Shown: positions 46,811 to 58,136 of the stretch, piece by piece
How the letters are laid out: each line of letters begins with the position of its first letter
Position numbering within the stretch: the first letter of the stretch is position 1
Assembly: GCA_013398275.1 (NCBI GenBank)
Contig: VZSE01010765.1
Coordinates: forward strand, 373,251 to 437,250
Reading direction: 5' to 3'
DNA length: 64,000 nt
From: Promerops cafer
Taxonomy: Eukaryota > Chordata > Aves > Passeriformes > Nectariniidae
Notes under the pieces: model-generated
Told to the model about the DNA's origin: nothing
Databases searched by the model: none
The model's input: only the letters and a program-made list of their open reading frames with translations
Position numbers and translations under genes: made by a program

Positions 46811-49079
46811 GGATTTCAGACAGCCAACACAATTTCACCAACACAGTTCCTGCCTGACCAGTCTAGTGACCTTCTGTGATGGAGTGGCTATTTTGGTGCA
46901 CATGAGAAGAGCTGTGAGTGTCATCTCTTTTAATCTGTAAGGCCTTTGACATGGTGTCTTGGTTTGAGACAGTTTAAACAGATGAGCGCTATGAAATGAA
47001 TAACCTTCCCTTTTCATTCCAACCAATCCCTTCCTACCAATAAGGAAGGAGATATGAGTAGATATAAGTGGAAAAATAACACGTTGCTAACAAACAGAAT
47101 GCCAACAGGCAGAAAAAAAGGTCAATAATTTCTAGATACCAAACTGTGAAAAACTCACAACCCTATTGGAACAAAGAGAGACCCCAAATTCCAGAAATAG
47201 CCTTTCCTGAGATGGCACAAGGCTGGGACAGCTTCAGGCTCGTAGGACAAAGGGACAAGATGCCATCACATCCCTCTTGGGAAGGCAGGAGCTTTACAGA
47301 GCAGTTCTAGCAGCAGACAAAGACTTGCTGGCTCATGTGGGGTCTGCCTGCTGCTTCCTCCTGCTGTTCACAGGCTCTGCTGCTGTTGCTGTGCTCTGCA
47401 CTTGTGGCTGTGGGATGAGGGAAAAAGGACCAGCCTGTGCGTGCCGGCACGGGGTGGCCTGGCCCCGGGAACTCTCTGGCTTCTTTTGCTGCCAGGAGAG
47501 TTTGCAAATTCACTTTGAAGCAGTGTCTAATTGCAAAGTGCAGTCTTGGTGGATGGCTGTGGCTGTGAAGCCAAAGCTGCCGGAAAGAGAGAGGCTCTGC
47601 TCCCGTAGTGTCCTCTCCTGGAGCAGGCAGCCAGTCGATTTGGACTGGCTTGCTGGAGCCCGTGGCGACCGGCAGACACCCACAGAACTCACCCCAAAGC
47701 AGCTCAAACCCACTAAGTGCACTCTCTCTGAGATGGGGAAAAAACCCAAAAATGAAATCCCAAAAAGGGAGGAAAAACCTTTGCCCGAGCAAAGACCAAA
47801 CAGCCCGCAAAACAAATACCATGCAGCAAAGGACTGGAAGCTGCCTGGGAGGGCTGATTTTGAAAATACCCACAATAGCACCCCCTCACAGAGACATGGT
47901 CTCTGGCTGCAGAGTCTTAAGGAGACTTAAGGAGATAATTCTTGGACACAGATAGATACAGAATAGAGTAACATTATGGATCATCACAGGACAACTGGTC
48001 CCCACAACATCCTTTTCTCTGAACTGGAAGGACATGGATTTGATGGGTGAACTGTTCTGGTGGATAAGAAATTGCTTGGATGGTCACATCCAGCGGGTGG
48101 TGGTCAATGGCTTAAGGTTCACATGGACATTAGTGAAAAGTGGTGTCCCTCAGGATTCCGTATTGGGACCAGTGCTGTTAAATATCTCTGTTAGCTGACA
48201 CAGAAGGAAAAAACATACCCTCAGCAACTTTGCAGATGACACCAAGCTGAGTGCAGCTCACAAGCATAAGGGATGGGATGCCATCCAGAGGGACCTAGAT
48301 GAATTCAAGGAATAGGCCCATGGGAATCTTATGAGGTTCCACAAGGCCGAGTGCACCTGGGTGCAGGCAGTTCCCGGAGTGAGTACAGGATAAGGGGAAT
48401 AAGGGGATTCAAAGCAGCCCTGCCAAGAAGGATTTGGGTATGCTGTGGATGAGAGGCTGAGCATGACCCAACAATGTGTACTCGCAGCCCTGAAAGCCAG
48501 TCGTGTCCTGGGCTGCATCAAAAGAGTGGCCTGCAGGTCTACTGAGTTGATTCTCCACCTCTGCCCTGGTGAGACCCAACCATCCAACTCTGGAATCCTC
48601 AGCACAGGAGGGACATGGACCTCTTGGAGTGGATCCAGAGGAGAGATACTATAGTTGATGAGATGGCTGGAGCACTTCTCCTTTGGAGAAAGGCTGAGAG
48701 AGTTGGGGTTGTTCAGCCTGGAGAAGAGAAGGCTCTGGGTATACCTGATAGCAGCCTTTCAGTTCTTGAAGGGGGATTATTAGAAAGATGGGGACGGATT
48801 TTGTAGCAGGGCTGTTGCAGTAGGACAAGAAGTAATGGTGTTAAACAGCAGAAGGCAGATTCAAAATAGAATGTAAGAAAGAAAATTTTTACAATGGCAC
48901 AATTTTTACAATGCCTAGCGAAGTAGTGGATGCTTCACTGCTGGATATATTCAAGGACAGGTTAGTTGGAACTCTGAGAAACCTGACCTAGTTGAAGATG
49001 TCCCTGCTCATGACAGGGGGTTGGGCTCAATGACCTGTAAAGGTCTCTTCCAACCCAAATGATTTTATGGTTCTATGAC
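46811..49079 (+). mobile_element. CR1 LINE fragment with reverse-transcriptase remnant, split by an LTR
   Basis: This CR1 is in the same orientation as the gene. The first part (46811-46954) contains CAGACAGCCAACACAATTTC and AAGGCCTTTGACATGG, which is the CR1 reverse-transcriptase region (A-F-D motif). After the inserted LTR, the element resumes at 47994-48010 and continues with GVPQ (48142-48153) and the F-A-D-D active-site box (48229-48240). It then runs into the 3' untranslated region and ends ATTTTATGGTTCTATGACT near 49079. Several stops and indels interrupt the reading frame, so it is inactive. A short local duplication, AATTTTTACAATG, occurs at about 48885-48914. Confidence 0.9.
46955..47993 (-). 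mobile_element. ERVL-like solo LTR inserted in a CR1
   Basis: This 1039-bp element starts TGTCTTGGTTTGAGACAGTT and ends ATCATCACAGGACA. CR1 sequence lies on both sides: CTTTGACATGG before, and GGTCCCCACAACATCC after. The flanks CATGG (46950-46954) and ACTGG (47994-47998) are a poor match for a duplication, so the exact ends may be off by a few bases. It aligns by eye with the LTR at 29391 (shared GCAAAGACCAA and CAAATACCATGC segments). By that relationship I infer minus orientation. Long open frames inside it (for example 47277-47930) follow from its GC content and match no retroviral gene I recognise. Confidence 0.8.
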
Positions 49080-52000
49080 TCCTCTCAGACTTATGTGTCC
49101 AGTAAGACTGACAAGCCCTTCAGCACTTCAGAGGTCCAAGGGTGCTAGATACAGGATGAATGTTGCAATGAAACTGTGACTCTGTGTGTTGCTTCTGACC
49201 ATAAATTCCCTTTAGAGGAACTCCATTAGAGGTTTTCTCCCAAATTTGCCCTAAACCAGGACACTGCTGACTGTCGTCGTTCCCTGGAGGTTGCTGTTTT
49301 GTTCATTGCAAGATACTTGCAGTCAGATCCTGTCATCCTGACAACTTCTCATTTGAAAGAAGAGCATTGCTTCACAGCTACCTTCTTGTAATAGTGGCTT
49401 TCAAGTTTCTGCAAAATGAAAAATTGATCTGACCACTTCGGAGACTCTGGTCATTCAGGATGAGGAGCTGTGCCTGCTGGAGCTTTAGTTCATTGGAGTG
49501 AGCGTTTATGGAGTTACGGTTTTCAGTTTTCACATCTAACTTTTAATTATTAACATTTTTCTCCCTTCCTACATGTTCCCTTGGATATTAGAAGAAATAA
49601 ATCATTCAAGCAATGAAAGTGACCCTGATTTGAGAGTTAGCACAAGTAAAGAAGCTTGGGCCACATATTCGTGGGCAGTATATTAAAAAATAGGAATATG
49701 TTAAAGAAGGAGAGACATGCAATAGTGTGCACATGCTTTCTTGGTCTTCGTTAACATATGCATTAAGCTAAAAATGAAATGAGCATGGAACAGACCTTGA
49801 GTCTGGGGCTCAAGATTGTTCCCATTCCAAAACAGTATGAAAACCAGAAATAGAAACTACTGTGCACCAAATACCTAAGAAAAAGTTTAAAAAAGAAAAA
49901 GGAGAGAGAGAAAATAAAATTGTCATCTTTTTTTAAATGACAGAATTTTTTTAAGGTAAAATTGAGTTTTGAATGGGAAATTGAAATGTTCTCTGTACAC
50001 AAATGCTTTAAAATATTACTTGTGAACATCAGTATCATATTTTTATTTGAATAAATTGCCATTTCCTCTCGGGTGTTAGAGTTATAGTCTGTTAACAGGG
50101 ATATCCTAATTGCATCTAACTCTAGAAAAAAGAGCCAGGCAGTCATCCAGTTGACATGGAAAAGGGCTACCTGAATCCTTGTGCAGACTGTTTTTCCCCA
50201 TTTAGGAAAACGTGCTAGAGTAGTCTTCTTCAGAGTTGGTTATTGGTCCTGACAGTACATTTTGGAACAACTGAATTCTTTAACAGTTGCAGAGGGAGAT
50301 CAGCTTTGTTCTTGTAGGTAGTAATTGGATTCAGGAGGAATCTGATTTTCTTAAAGCCACTATTAAAATGTCCCATGTGCTGACACATATTAATTTCACC
50401 TTTTTGAATCAAGCGTTTGTAACTGACAGTACAAATTCAGGCTTTTTTTGGTGTTACGGGACTGTGTGGTTGTTTTTTTATTCTTATTTATTTGTTTGTT
50501 TTGAAGAACCATGACTACGTTAGTATTATTAGGTCAAAATAAAGTCCAGCATCCAGGAGTGTACAACAGGATCAGATCCCAGCCTAGAGCACAGGTACAT
50601 AGTTTTCTTCATCTTGGAGTCTTTCCAGCTGAAGTTGTTTTTGTTGTTACTAACTGTTCATAGTTAATATTTTTCCTGTGGGTTTTATCTGTATTTTAAG
50701 TTCTCTACACTGCTCACTTTATAAGTATCTTATAGAGGCAATTTTCTTCTGCAGCTTATTTTCTTTTATCATCTCCTCTCTGTTAGTGGTTTTGCTTGCA
50801 AGGTCAATACATTAACTAGTTTAGTGTGTCAGTTTGTTCCTTATTGACACTTCTGTGTTGCCATATGTTTGTGTCTTAGGTAAACTTACTGAGATGCACA
50901 TCTAGTGCATTAACGGAATTATTGGTTAGTTATGCCGAAGCATAAGTGTCTAATTTCCATGTAGGAAACACATGATATTTTTATTAAGCTATCTGTTCCT
51001 TTGTGAAGAAGTTTTATAAGTCACTACAAATACCAAGTCTTACAAGGTTGCCAATAGTATCTTTTTCCAGCCTTGACTGAGCTTTCACTTCACAACAACT
51101 TTGATTAAATTATCATAGAGGTTCAAATATACTCATGTTTGCTAAATACGAAGCATGCTGAAGATTAGGAGAAGCAAGATAAGCATTTGATCATGTCAGC
51201 TAGTGCTTTTAGGTAGGTACTGGCATGTAAGTACCTTTTCTGGGAACCCTTGCAGCACTGATGATGCCTTCTCTGTTTTACACAGTACAGCCTGTTATGT
51301 TGTGTCCACTCCTGTTTTGAGACTTGGAGCATCAAAGGGAATGGCAGGTTTGTGGGCAGAAGAGACCTATATAATATGCAGTGGGTTTCTTCTACTCATC
51401 AGCATTTCTACAAACTGCTGTGTCCTTCTTTATCAGAGGGGAAGAGCATGTTGTGATGGATGAAACACAAAATATTGTGTGCTGCAGTAAAGATTTGGCA
51501 TTTGTTTTCTTTGAAGGTATTTCATTAACAGTGTTGCATATGTGAATGATTGATGGTTTTCCATATTTTTGCCTTTATTTAAAATAGCTTTAATTTATGG
51601 TGATTTTGCAATGTGAGTAGCAGTTCAGTTTGTTTGGTAAATTGAAACTCATCTGTCTGCTTCTGCTTATCTGTCATTGAACTAATTTAGGATTCACCAT
51701 GATGCTGAAATGCATTTTAATACCAAACTTGGCAGAGTTGTGTCTTTAGTCACTATGCATTACTCCAAAGAAACTTGATCTTTAAAAGGATCTTATCAGA
51801 ATCTATCAGAGCTGAGTTTTATTTTGCCTGGTTAACCTTCCCACTCTAAATTAATATTTATAATGAACAGCGAAAATACTGTGGGCATGTTTAATATATG
51901 AGTGTCCTGCTTTTAGAAGTGAACTTTACAGCTCATTAGTTGCTCAGCTCTGAGTTACTATATCAGTATTTCAATAATTTGCTGATCTTGCATTTCATGT

Positions 52001-55000
52001 TTCTGCCACTGAATTCCCAAAAGGATGTCTTGGCAAACTGATTTATTAGGAAGGTTTTTAAAAAAAAGTATCTCTTTCAAAAGCAGAAACTTACCTACTA
52101 TCTTCTGGTCTTACAAGATGTCATATATATGATATATCTGCACATTTCTTCTAATGTAATTAAGGGCCTGCTGACGACTGCTTAGCTAACTAAAATGTGT
52201 CATGCAAATTTTGAAAGACTGAAGAAGCTGCAGCAGGGTGAGACTGAGCCAGTGGCAGATAACTACCAAGCATTTAACAATGTCTGTTTTTGAGGGGGGC
52301 CTACATGATTGTCATTTGCCCAGCTCCAGCTTTCTTACACTACTAGATTTTTAATGACCATTTTATTGCTTTTGAATTTTTAATTAAGACTGTACTTGGC
52401 TTTCAGTTGCACTAGTCTCTCTAATGAATGCACTTTTTGTTTGTTAGTAGTCAGAGAAGAGAGCAAAGAGATTCTTCGTTCTCAGTAGAGAAGTGAGAAC
52501 TTCCATAGTTAGATTCTCCTGTTTTTCTCTCTGTCTTCATCTTTTCTTACCAGTTACTGGTTTTGGAATAGTACCAGAGTGTTGGTTTCTGCAGAAGACT
52601 TTCCTTCTTGGTCCACATCCTGCTGCAAGGGAAATCTTACTCTCCTAACATTTTCTTGTCTCTACCCTCTTTCAAAGGAGAGGAGAGAAATAGTTCCTAT
52701 TTGTCCTTCTCCTAACCAAATCCAAGGTTTATGAAGTCCTTCCTTCATGTGGGAGTCCTTAAGTCCCACTTGCATCTGGGTTTTGTGGGGCTTTCACTGT
52801 AGGCTCTGCTTATTGAGTTCCCTGTCAGTCATCTTGAAAACTGTTTCTGTGTGCATAAAAATCTCTACATGTTGTTAAGGAAAGCACCTTCCATATATAC
52901 ATTTTTATTTCTAATAGTGATTCTTGACTTAAAATACTAGAAAATCCCTGGAAAGCTGCCAAGGAGAAGCTACAAGGTTGCATTTATAGATTAATTTATG
53001 GACATAAGGAGAAGCTACATGCTTGCATTTATAGATTAATTCATGGACATAAGGACATACGTGTGTCCTGTTCAGCAGGAATGCCAAAGCAATTGTCTTC
53101 TAGCTTATTTAACAGAATGTAATGATTTCTGTAGTATCTGTATTTGATTTATGGAGGTCTGTATATAAATATATATTTGTGTCTTTCGGGGTCTGAGGCA
53201 CAAGGGGACTGTTAATAGTTTAAAAATAATTATGGGTCATAACCTGTAAGAATTGCACGAAACTCACGGAGCAGAAAATATTTCTCAGATTTTCCAGAAG
53301 TACTAAGTGAATGTTTCTGAAAATACACTGAAATCAAAACATTTGTTGCAAGCTTATTTAAGAGCATTTTTAAATACTTTGAAATATTTCAGATTTTTCA
53401 AAACTCAAAAATCACTCTGTCTTATTTTCATCCGAAGTATTTTGCATCTCGGTGAAGAAAGACAAATGTTTGCATCTCAGTGACAGCAATACCTATTTCA
53501 TCCATCCATACTCACAACTACCCAACACATAATGTGTATGTTTGCTATTAAAATAGAGCAGACACCAGTTTTTTAATTGTTTCTTAAGTTCATTTTAGAC
53601 ACTTATCTACTACTACTTATTGTTTGGGTGTAGTTCAGCTATGTAATGATTAATGAAGAGTCATTAACTGTTTATGGAGCTACCACTGACTGATCTCACT
53701 GTCCTTTCCTTTTGACTCTATACTTCTCTTTTGAGTGACTGCCAGGGAAGGATTTCTGTTTTCTTTTTAAGTGGTCCATACATGTGGTGCTCTTGATAAG
53801 TAATAAGTGGAAGAAATATTTAACATGAATGGCTGGCACAGATAATCGAGAGGGGATGAATTTGAGGTGAAGTAATTAATTTTAGGAGAACATTTTTGGA
53901 TTCTGGAAGTGATCACTGACAGAGAAATGCAATGTTTTGCTAACTTTCAAAACATGGGTGGTGTAAATGTGGGGATTTTTATTCTTCGCCCCCGCCAGTA
54001 ATCTCAAGGATAATTAGGCAATTTCTGCGTACTTATGTAATGACTAAATTACTTTTAATGTCTTATCAGACATGCAGAATTCTCCCTTCCAATGAAGAAT
54101 GCAAACATAAATTAAAACAGGAGCGGAGCAATAAAGCCGCAGACTTGTGCAGAGCACTTGGGGCAGTGTTTGGGCTGGGATCTTGTCTGTCTGACTGTTC
54201 CAGTTCTGTTTTATGATTCTGCAGCTGTAGAGTTTTATTGAATGCAAAATTTATGTTAATATTCTGTGATCGAGATAGTTGGCTTGCAGGGCTGGCAAGC
54301 CTGTTGCCATGTAACTAGTGAGCTCCTGGAGCTTAGGAGCTAATTTGACAGCAGAAGTCAGAAGCTTACTACATCAGAGCTGGTTGGCCTGAAACTGCTG
54401 ATTTTACCATTGGATTTTCTAATTTACTTGTATTAGTAACTATATGTTTACTTAGTATATAAGCTTTAGGTAGTATGCTCACATTGAATCCAAAATACTG
54501 GACATTTGGATTTTTCTAGTGTTCAGTTTTAAATATCATAGAGTAGTATAGTTGGAAATAACTGAACTTTCCTAAGACAATGTTGAAAATTATTTTGTTC
54601 TGAAGCCTGCTGTACTTAAGCCAAAATCTTGACCCTGCAGTGACTGAAGTCCCAGTCTGTTCACAAATTCATTCATTGTTGACATTGATGTTTAGAAACT
54701 CTTGAAACCAAGAAGCAATTTAAAATCAGGGGTTACATGCACTAGAGAGAGCAGGGTGTAGCATATAATACAGAACATGATTGTACATATATTGCTACAA
54801 ATGCTGTCTCGTTATTTTAGAAATTCAGGTTTATTTGGATATGGATTCTCAGTTCAGGTTCTTTCATGGAGCCCTATGACCCTTTGTAAGCATAGTCTCT
54901 AACAGTATTTTAAGATTTGTCTAATACTTTGAAAATTTGATCCAGTGAAGAAATAAGCTTGTTGATACGTTTTGGCTGAACTGGAAGGATGTTTCTGGGT

Positions 55001-57609
55001 GTCTGGATATGAAGTAGCAAATTTGGTTTGGTTTTTTTTCCAAATATTCAAGACTAATGTACTGTAGTTTTGGTTTTAAACAATGGTAAAATATAATAGG
55101 ACTCAGAGATTTAATATGAGAACCATAGGACAAACACCAAGCACCAAGAATGTATAAACAGTCTAAAAGCCTTTTTTTTTTAAATGGAAATTGTGTATTA
55201 GGGCACAGGTGAAAATGAAAATCATTTGCAACATTGGTGTGCTTAGAAATAGCAAATGCCATGATATGTATTCTGGCAGAATTATATGTAGAAAAGCATT
55301 TAGAAAATAGTTTTTGAAGTATGAATCTTAAAGTAAGGACAGACCTTAATTTTTATTTTCTAACCGGGGAATTTATTAGGCTTGGTAATACATCTTCCCA
55401 TAAATATTGAAAGAAAAAAAAGTAGTAAGTTTTAGAACACATACTTGTGTGTAAACCCTTTAATACTATTATATGAGCATGTGATTATAGCCTTCGGCTT
55501 CTTTCAGTACAAACTACGGTAATTGTGATAAAGTTAATTTTATCATTCATATTCTTGTCACTCAGAATAGCCAGGAAGTGCATACACAGGAAGCATATTT
55601 TGTCACATGTGAGTTTCCAGCTCCCATTCCTAATTTTATTACGTTCAGAGCATTCTGCAAGCCTGCAAGTAGGTTACTAGTACTTCCATATCAACCCTAG
55701 GTTGTCACTGCTTACAGATGGGATTTAAGTGGTACATCCTTAGAAGCTTCACCTGGCCTTCCTTTCTGCAGCATGAGACTGCTGAAATTTTTCGAAGAAA
55801 TTTTTAGCATATTTCTTAGTACAGCTATCTACAAATGAACAGGAGAATTCCTTCCAATAAGTAAAGTGTGAAAAACATCGCTGCTAACACATCATGTAGT
55901 TCAGTGAAAGCTTGATTACAGGAAAATGTACTTTTTCCAAATAGTCCATCTGAATTCATAGTTGCTAACCAGGACTGGAGCATCAGAGACAACAGCAAAC
56001 CCTCCAGCATATTTGCTTCCAGCATAATATGCAATTCTCCATCTATTTCTAGTGGGAAAATGAAATCAGTGTGTGAATTTCTTGTCACAAAACTGAATCT
56101 GAATGTGTAAGAGCCTTTTAAAAGCCATTTGGGGATTAATTTGTGTTTGTTGTTGCTTTGGGTGCTAGATTCATGCAGCAAAATTTTCTTGGCTTGGTAC
56201 ATATGATTCTGCAGAAATACAGCTTCTCTCTATCTCTTCTCCTTTCCTTTCTTTCCTCTGGGGTTGTTGATGAGACCTGGTCTTTTTTGGTCTTTCCCTA
56301 GCAGCAAGGGAGCTTCCAAACAGTTCTCTGAGCTTTATCGGTCTTCTGATTGATTCAGAATGAAACAGGTTTAATCAAATGCCAGGTTTCATTGATTGTG
56401 CTGTGCAAAAGTCTTGAACATGAGTAACATAGAAATTCAAAAACAGCGTTTAGAGAGGTGTGAGTCTGTCATCTCATAATTTATGAACCATTTGACAGAA
56501 TAATTCCTTTGATCATTTGATAATCTGATTTTCAAGGCTCTGCTCAATTACCTACTGAATAATATCAAAATATTTATGTTGTTTTATCAGTAAAACAGTT
56601 TTGTATGGATAACAGCTGTCTGTGAGAGAAGAATGCTTCTGAGAAGAATTCCTAGACAACATAGCTGGAGGTTTTGGTGCTCCTTGAGACTGAGTAATTT
56701 TTTAGCTGTACCTCACTATCAGTTGACTTGAGGAATGCCTTAAGTTGCAACCTTGTGTCTCTGTTTTTGTGCAGCTTAGTGAAAAGCAGAGGGGAGGATT
56801 GGAGGTTTTGATGTTTCTTTTTTTTTTTTCCCTGTTATTACCTTCCTTCAGGGGACTTTTGGACATGTACTCCATTAATCATTAGCTGTTAGTGACAGTC
56901 TCACTGCCTTCCAAGGGGTTTGTGAAGAACAGCTTGTTCTTGTTGGGTTTGTCAGGAATACACTGCTAGATTAAGTTGGTCTTTCAGAATCCTTTCATAT
57001 CAGTTGGTTTAGTGACCCAGCTCAAACTAGTTCTTGTGAACGTACCCTGTTTAATTTTGAACAAATAGCATAGAGAGTAACAAAAATTGTCAGGCTCCAA
57101 CTGTACTGCCTGTTGTGTTTTTTTCTTACATATTTAGATAGTATTACTGACACAACTGCACATGTGAAACTGTTTGCTAAACTTTATTCTCTCTCTAATG
57201 TGGAGAATTATACCACGCCTCTCTTGTGCTTCATGAGGCATCTTTTGAATAGGGTATTTAGGTTTTTTCTCTCTTTGGAACCACCGGGAGAACGAACAAG
57301 GAAATATGGATTGTGGATTTTGCAGCACAGTAAGAATATTAGCTGTTTATTTTGGCATTGTTGTATTTATCAAATGAGCGATTCATTATCTAAATGGGAT
57401 TGAGATACAGGTGACTCTTATCTGATGTAATCTGCAACAAAGGAAAGCTTCTGAAAGCTTCCCCCTCTGTATCTAGTAACAATTGTTACCCATTTTAATA
57501 TACATTTATGGCTTACAGTTTCTTTAGCTACTCTAGAGGAGTAAAAGAGCAGAAGTGCTATGGTGAGCCTTGTGCTCCCAAACAAGGAGGGGCATGTTTG
57601 CCAGTGACA
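49080..57609 (+). other. KIF16B intron, mostly featureless
   Basis: About 8.5 kb of AT-rich intron within the PX-coding part of the gene. The one structure I can support is the 45-bp tandem duplication at 52961-53050. I looked for the remaining PX exons and did not find them. Confidence 0.6.
52961..53050 (+). repeat. 45-bp tandem duplication
   Basis: Two adjacent 45-bp units (52961-53005 and 53006-53050) both begin AAGGAGAAGCTACA and both end ATGGACAT. I count three differences between them, and the start of a third unit (AAGGACA) follows. The low divergence suggests a fairly recent slippage or unequal-exchange event in non-coding DNA. Confidence 0.9.
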
Positions 57610-58136
57610 CCAGTGTGACCCAGGAATGCGTGCTTGCAGCCTGGAAAGCCAGCTGCATCCCAGGCTGCATCTAGAGTACTGTGGGCAGTAGGTGAACATG
57701 TGGGAGAGAGTCCAGAGGAGGGCTGGAAAGATACTCAGAGTGCTGGAGTGCCTCTCCCATGAAGACAGACTGAGGGAGCTGCTTATGGAAGAGAAGATTC
57801 TGGGGAGACCTTAGGCACCTTCCAGTACCTACAGGGGCCCCAAGAGAGCTGGAGAGGGACTTTCTACAAGGGCATGGAGTGACAGGACAAGGGGGACTAG
57901 CTTTAAATTGACAGAGGGTAGGTTTAGGTTAGATCCTGGGAAGAAATTCTTCTCTGTGAGGTTGGTGAGGCACTGGCACAGGATGCCTAGGGAAGCTGTG
58001 GCTGCATCATCCCCAGAAGTGTTCAAGGCCAGGATGGAGCAACCTGGTCTAATGGAAGGCTTCCCTCCCATGGCAGGGAGGTTGGAATGAGATGGGCTTT
58101 AAGGTCCTTCCCAACCCAAACCATTCTATGATTCTA
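57610..58136 (+). mobile_element. CR1 LINE 3' fragment
   Basis: This 5'-truncated CR1 lies in the same orientation as the gene. Recognisable pieces include GCGTGCTTGCAGCCTGGAAA, GGAAGAAATTCTTCTCTGTG, GGTGAGGCACTGGCACAGGA, and the classic 3' end CCATTCTATGATTCTA. It keeps the end of the reverse-transcriptase region and the 3' untranslated region, with no intact frame. The open frames crossing it are shadows. Confidence 0.92.

Noticed and set aside
47277..47930. 217-codon open frame on the + strand (and 188 codons on the other strand)
   Set aside because: It lies wholly inside the GC-rich LTR at 46955-47993. Both strands are open, it matches no retroviral or cellular protein I know, and it is explained by composition.
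54535..54570. Short stretch ATCATAGAGTAGTATAGTTG like a reversed CR1 end
   Set aside because: Only about 30 bases resemble CR1, with no continuation. Too short to call.
57829..58090. Open frames on both strands
   Set aside because: They lie in the CR1 fragment at 57610-58136 and do not encode an intact CR1 product.
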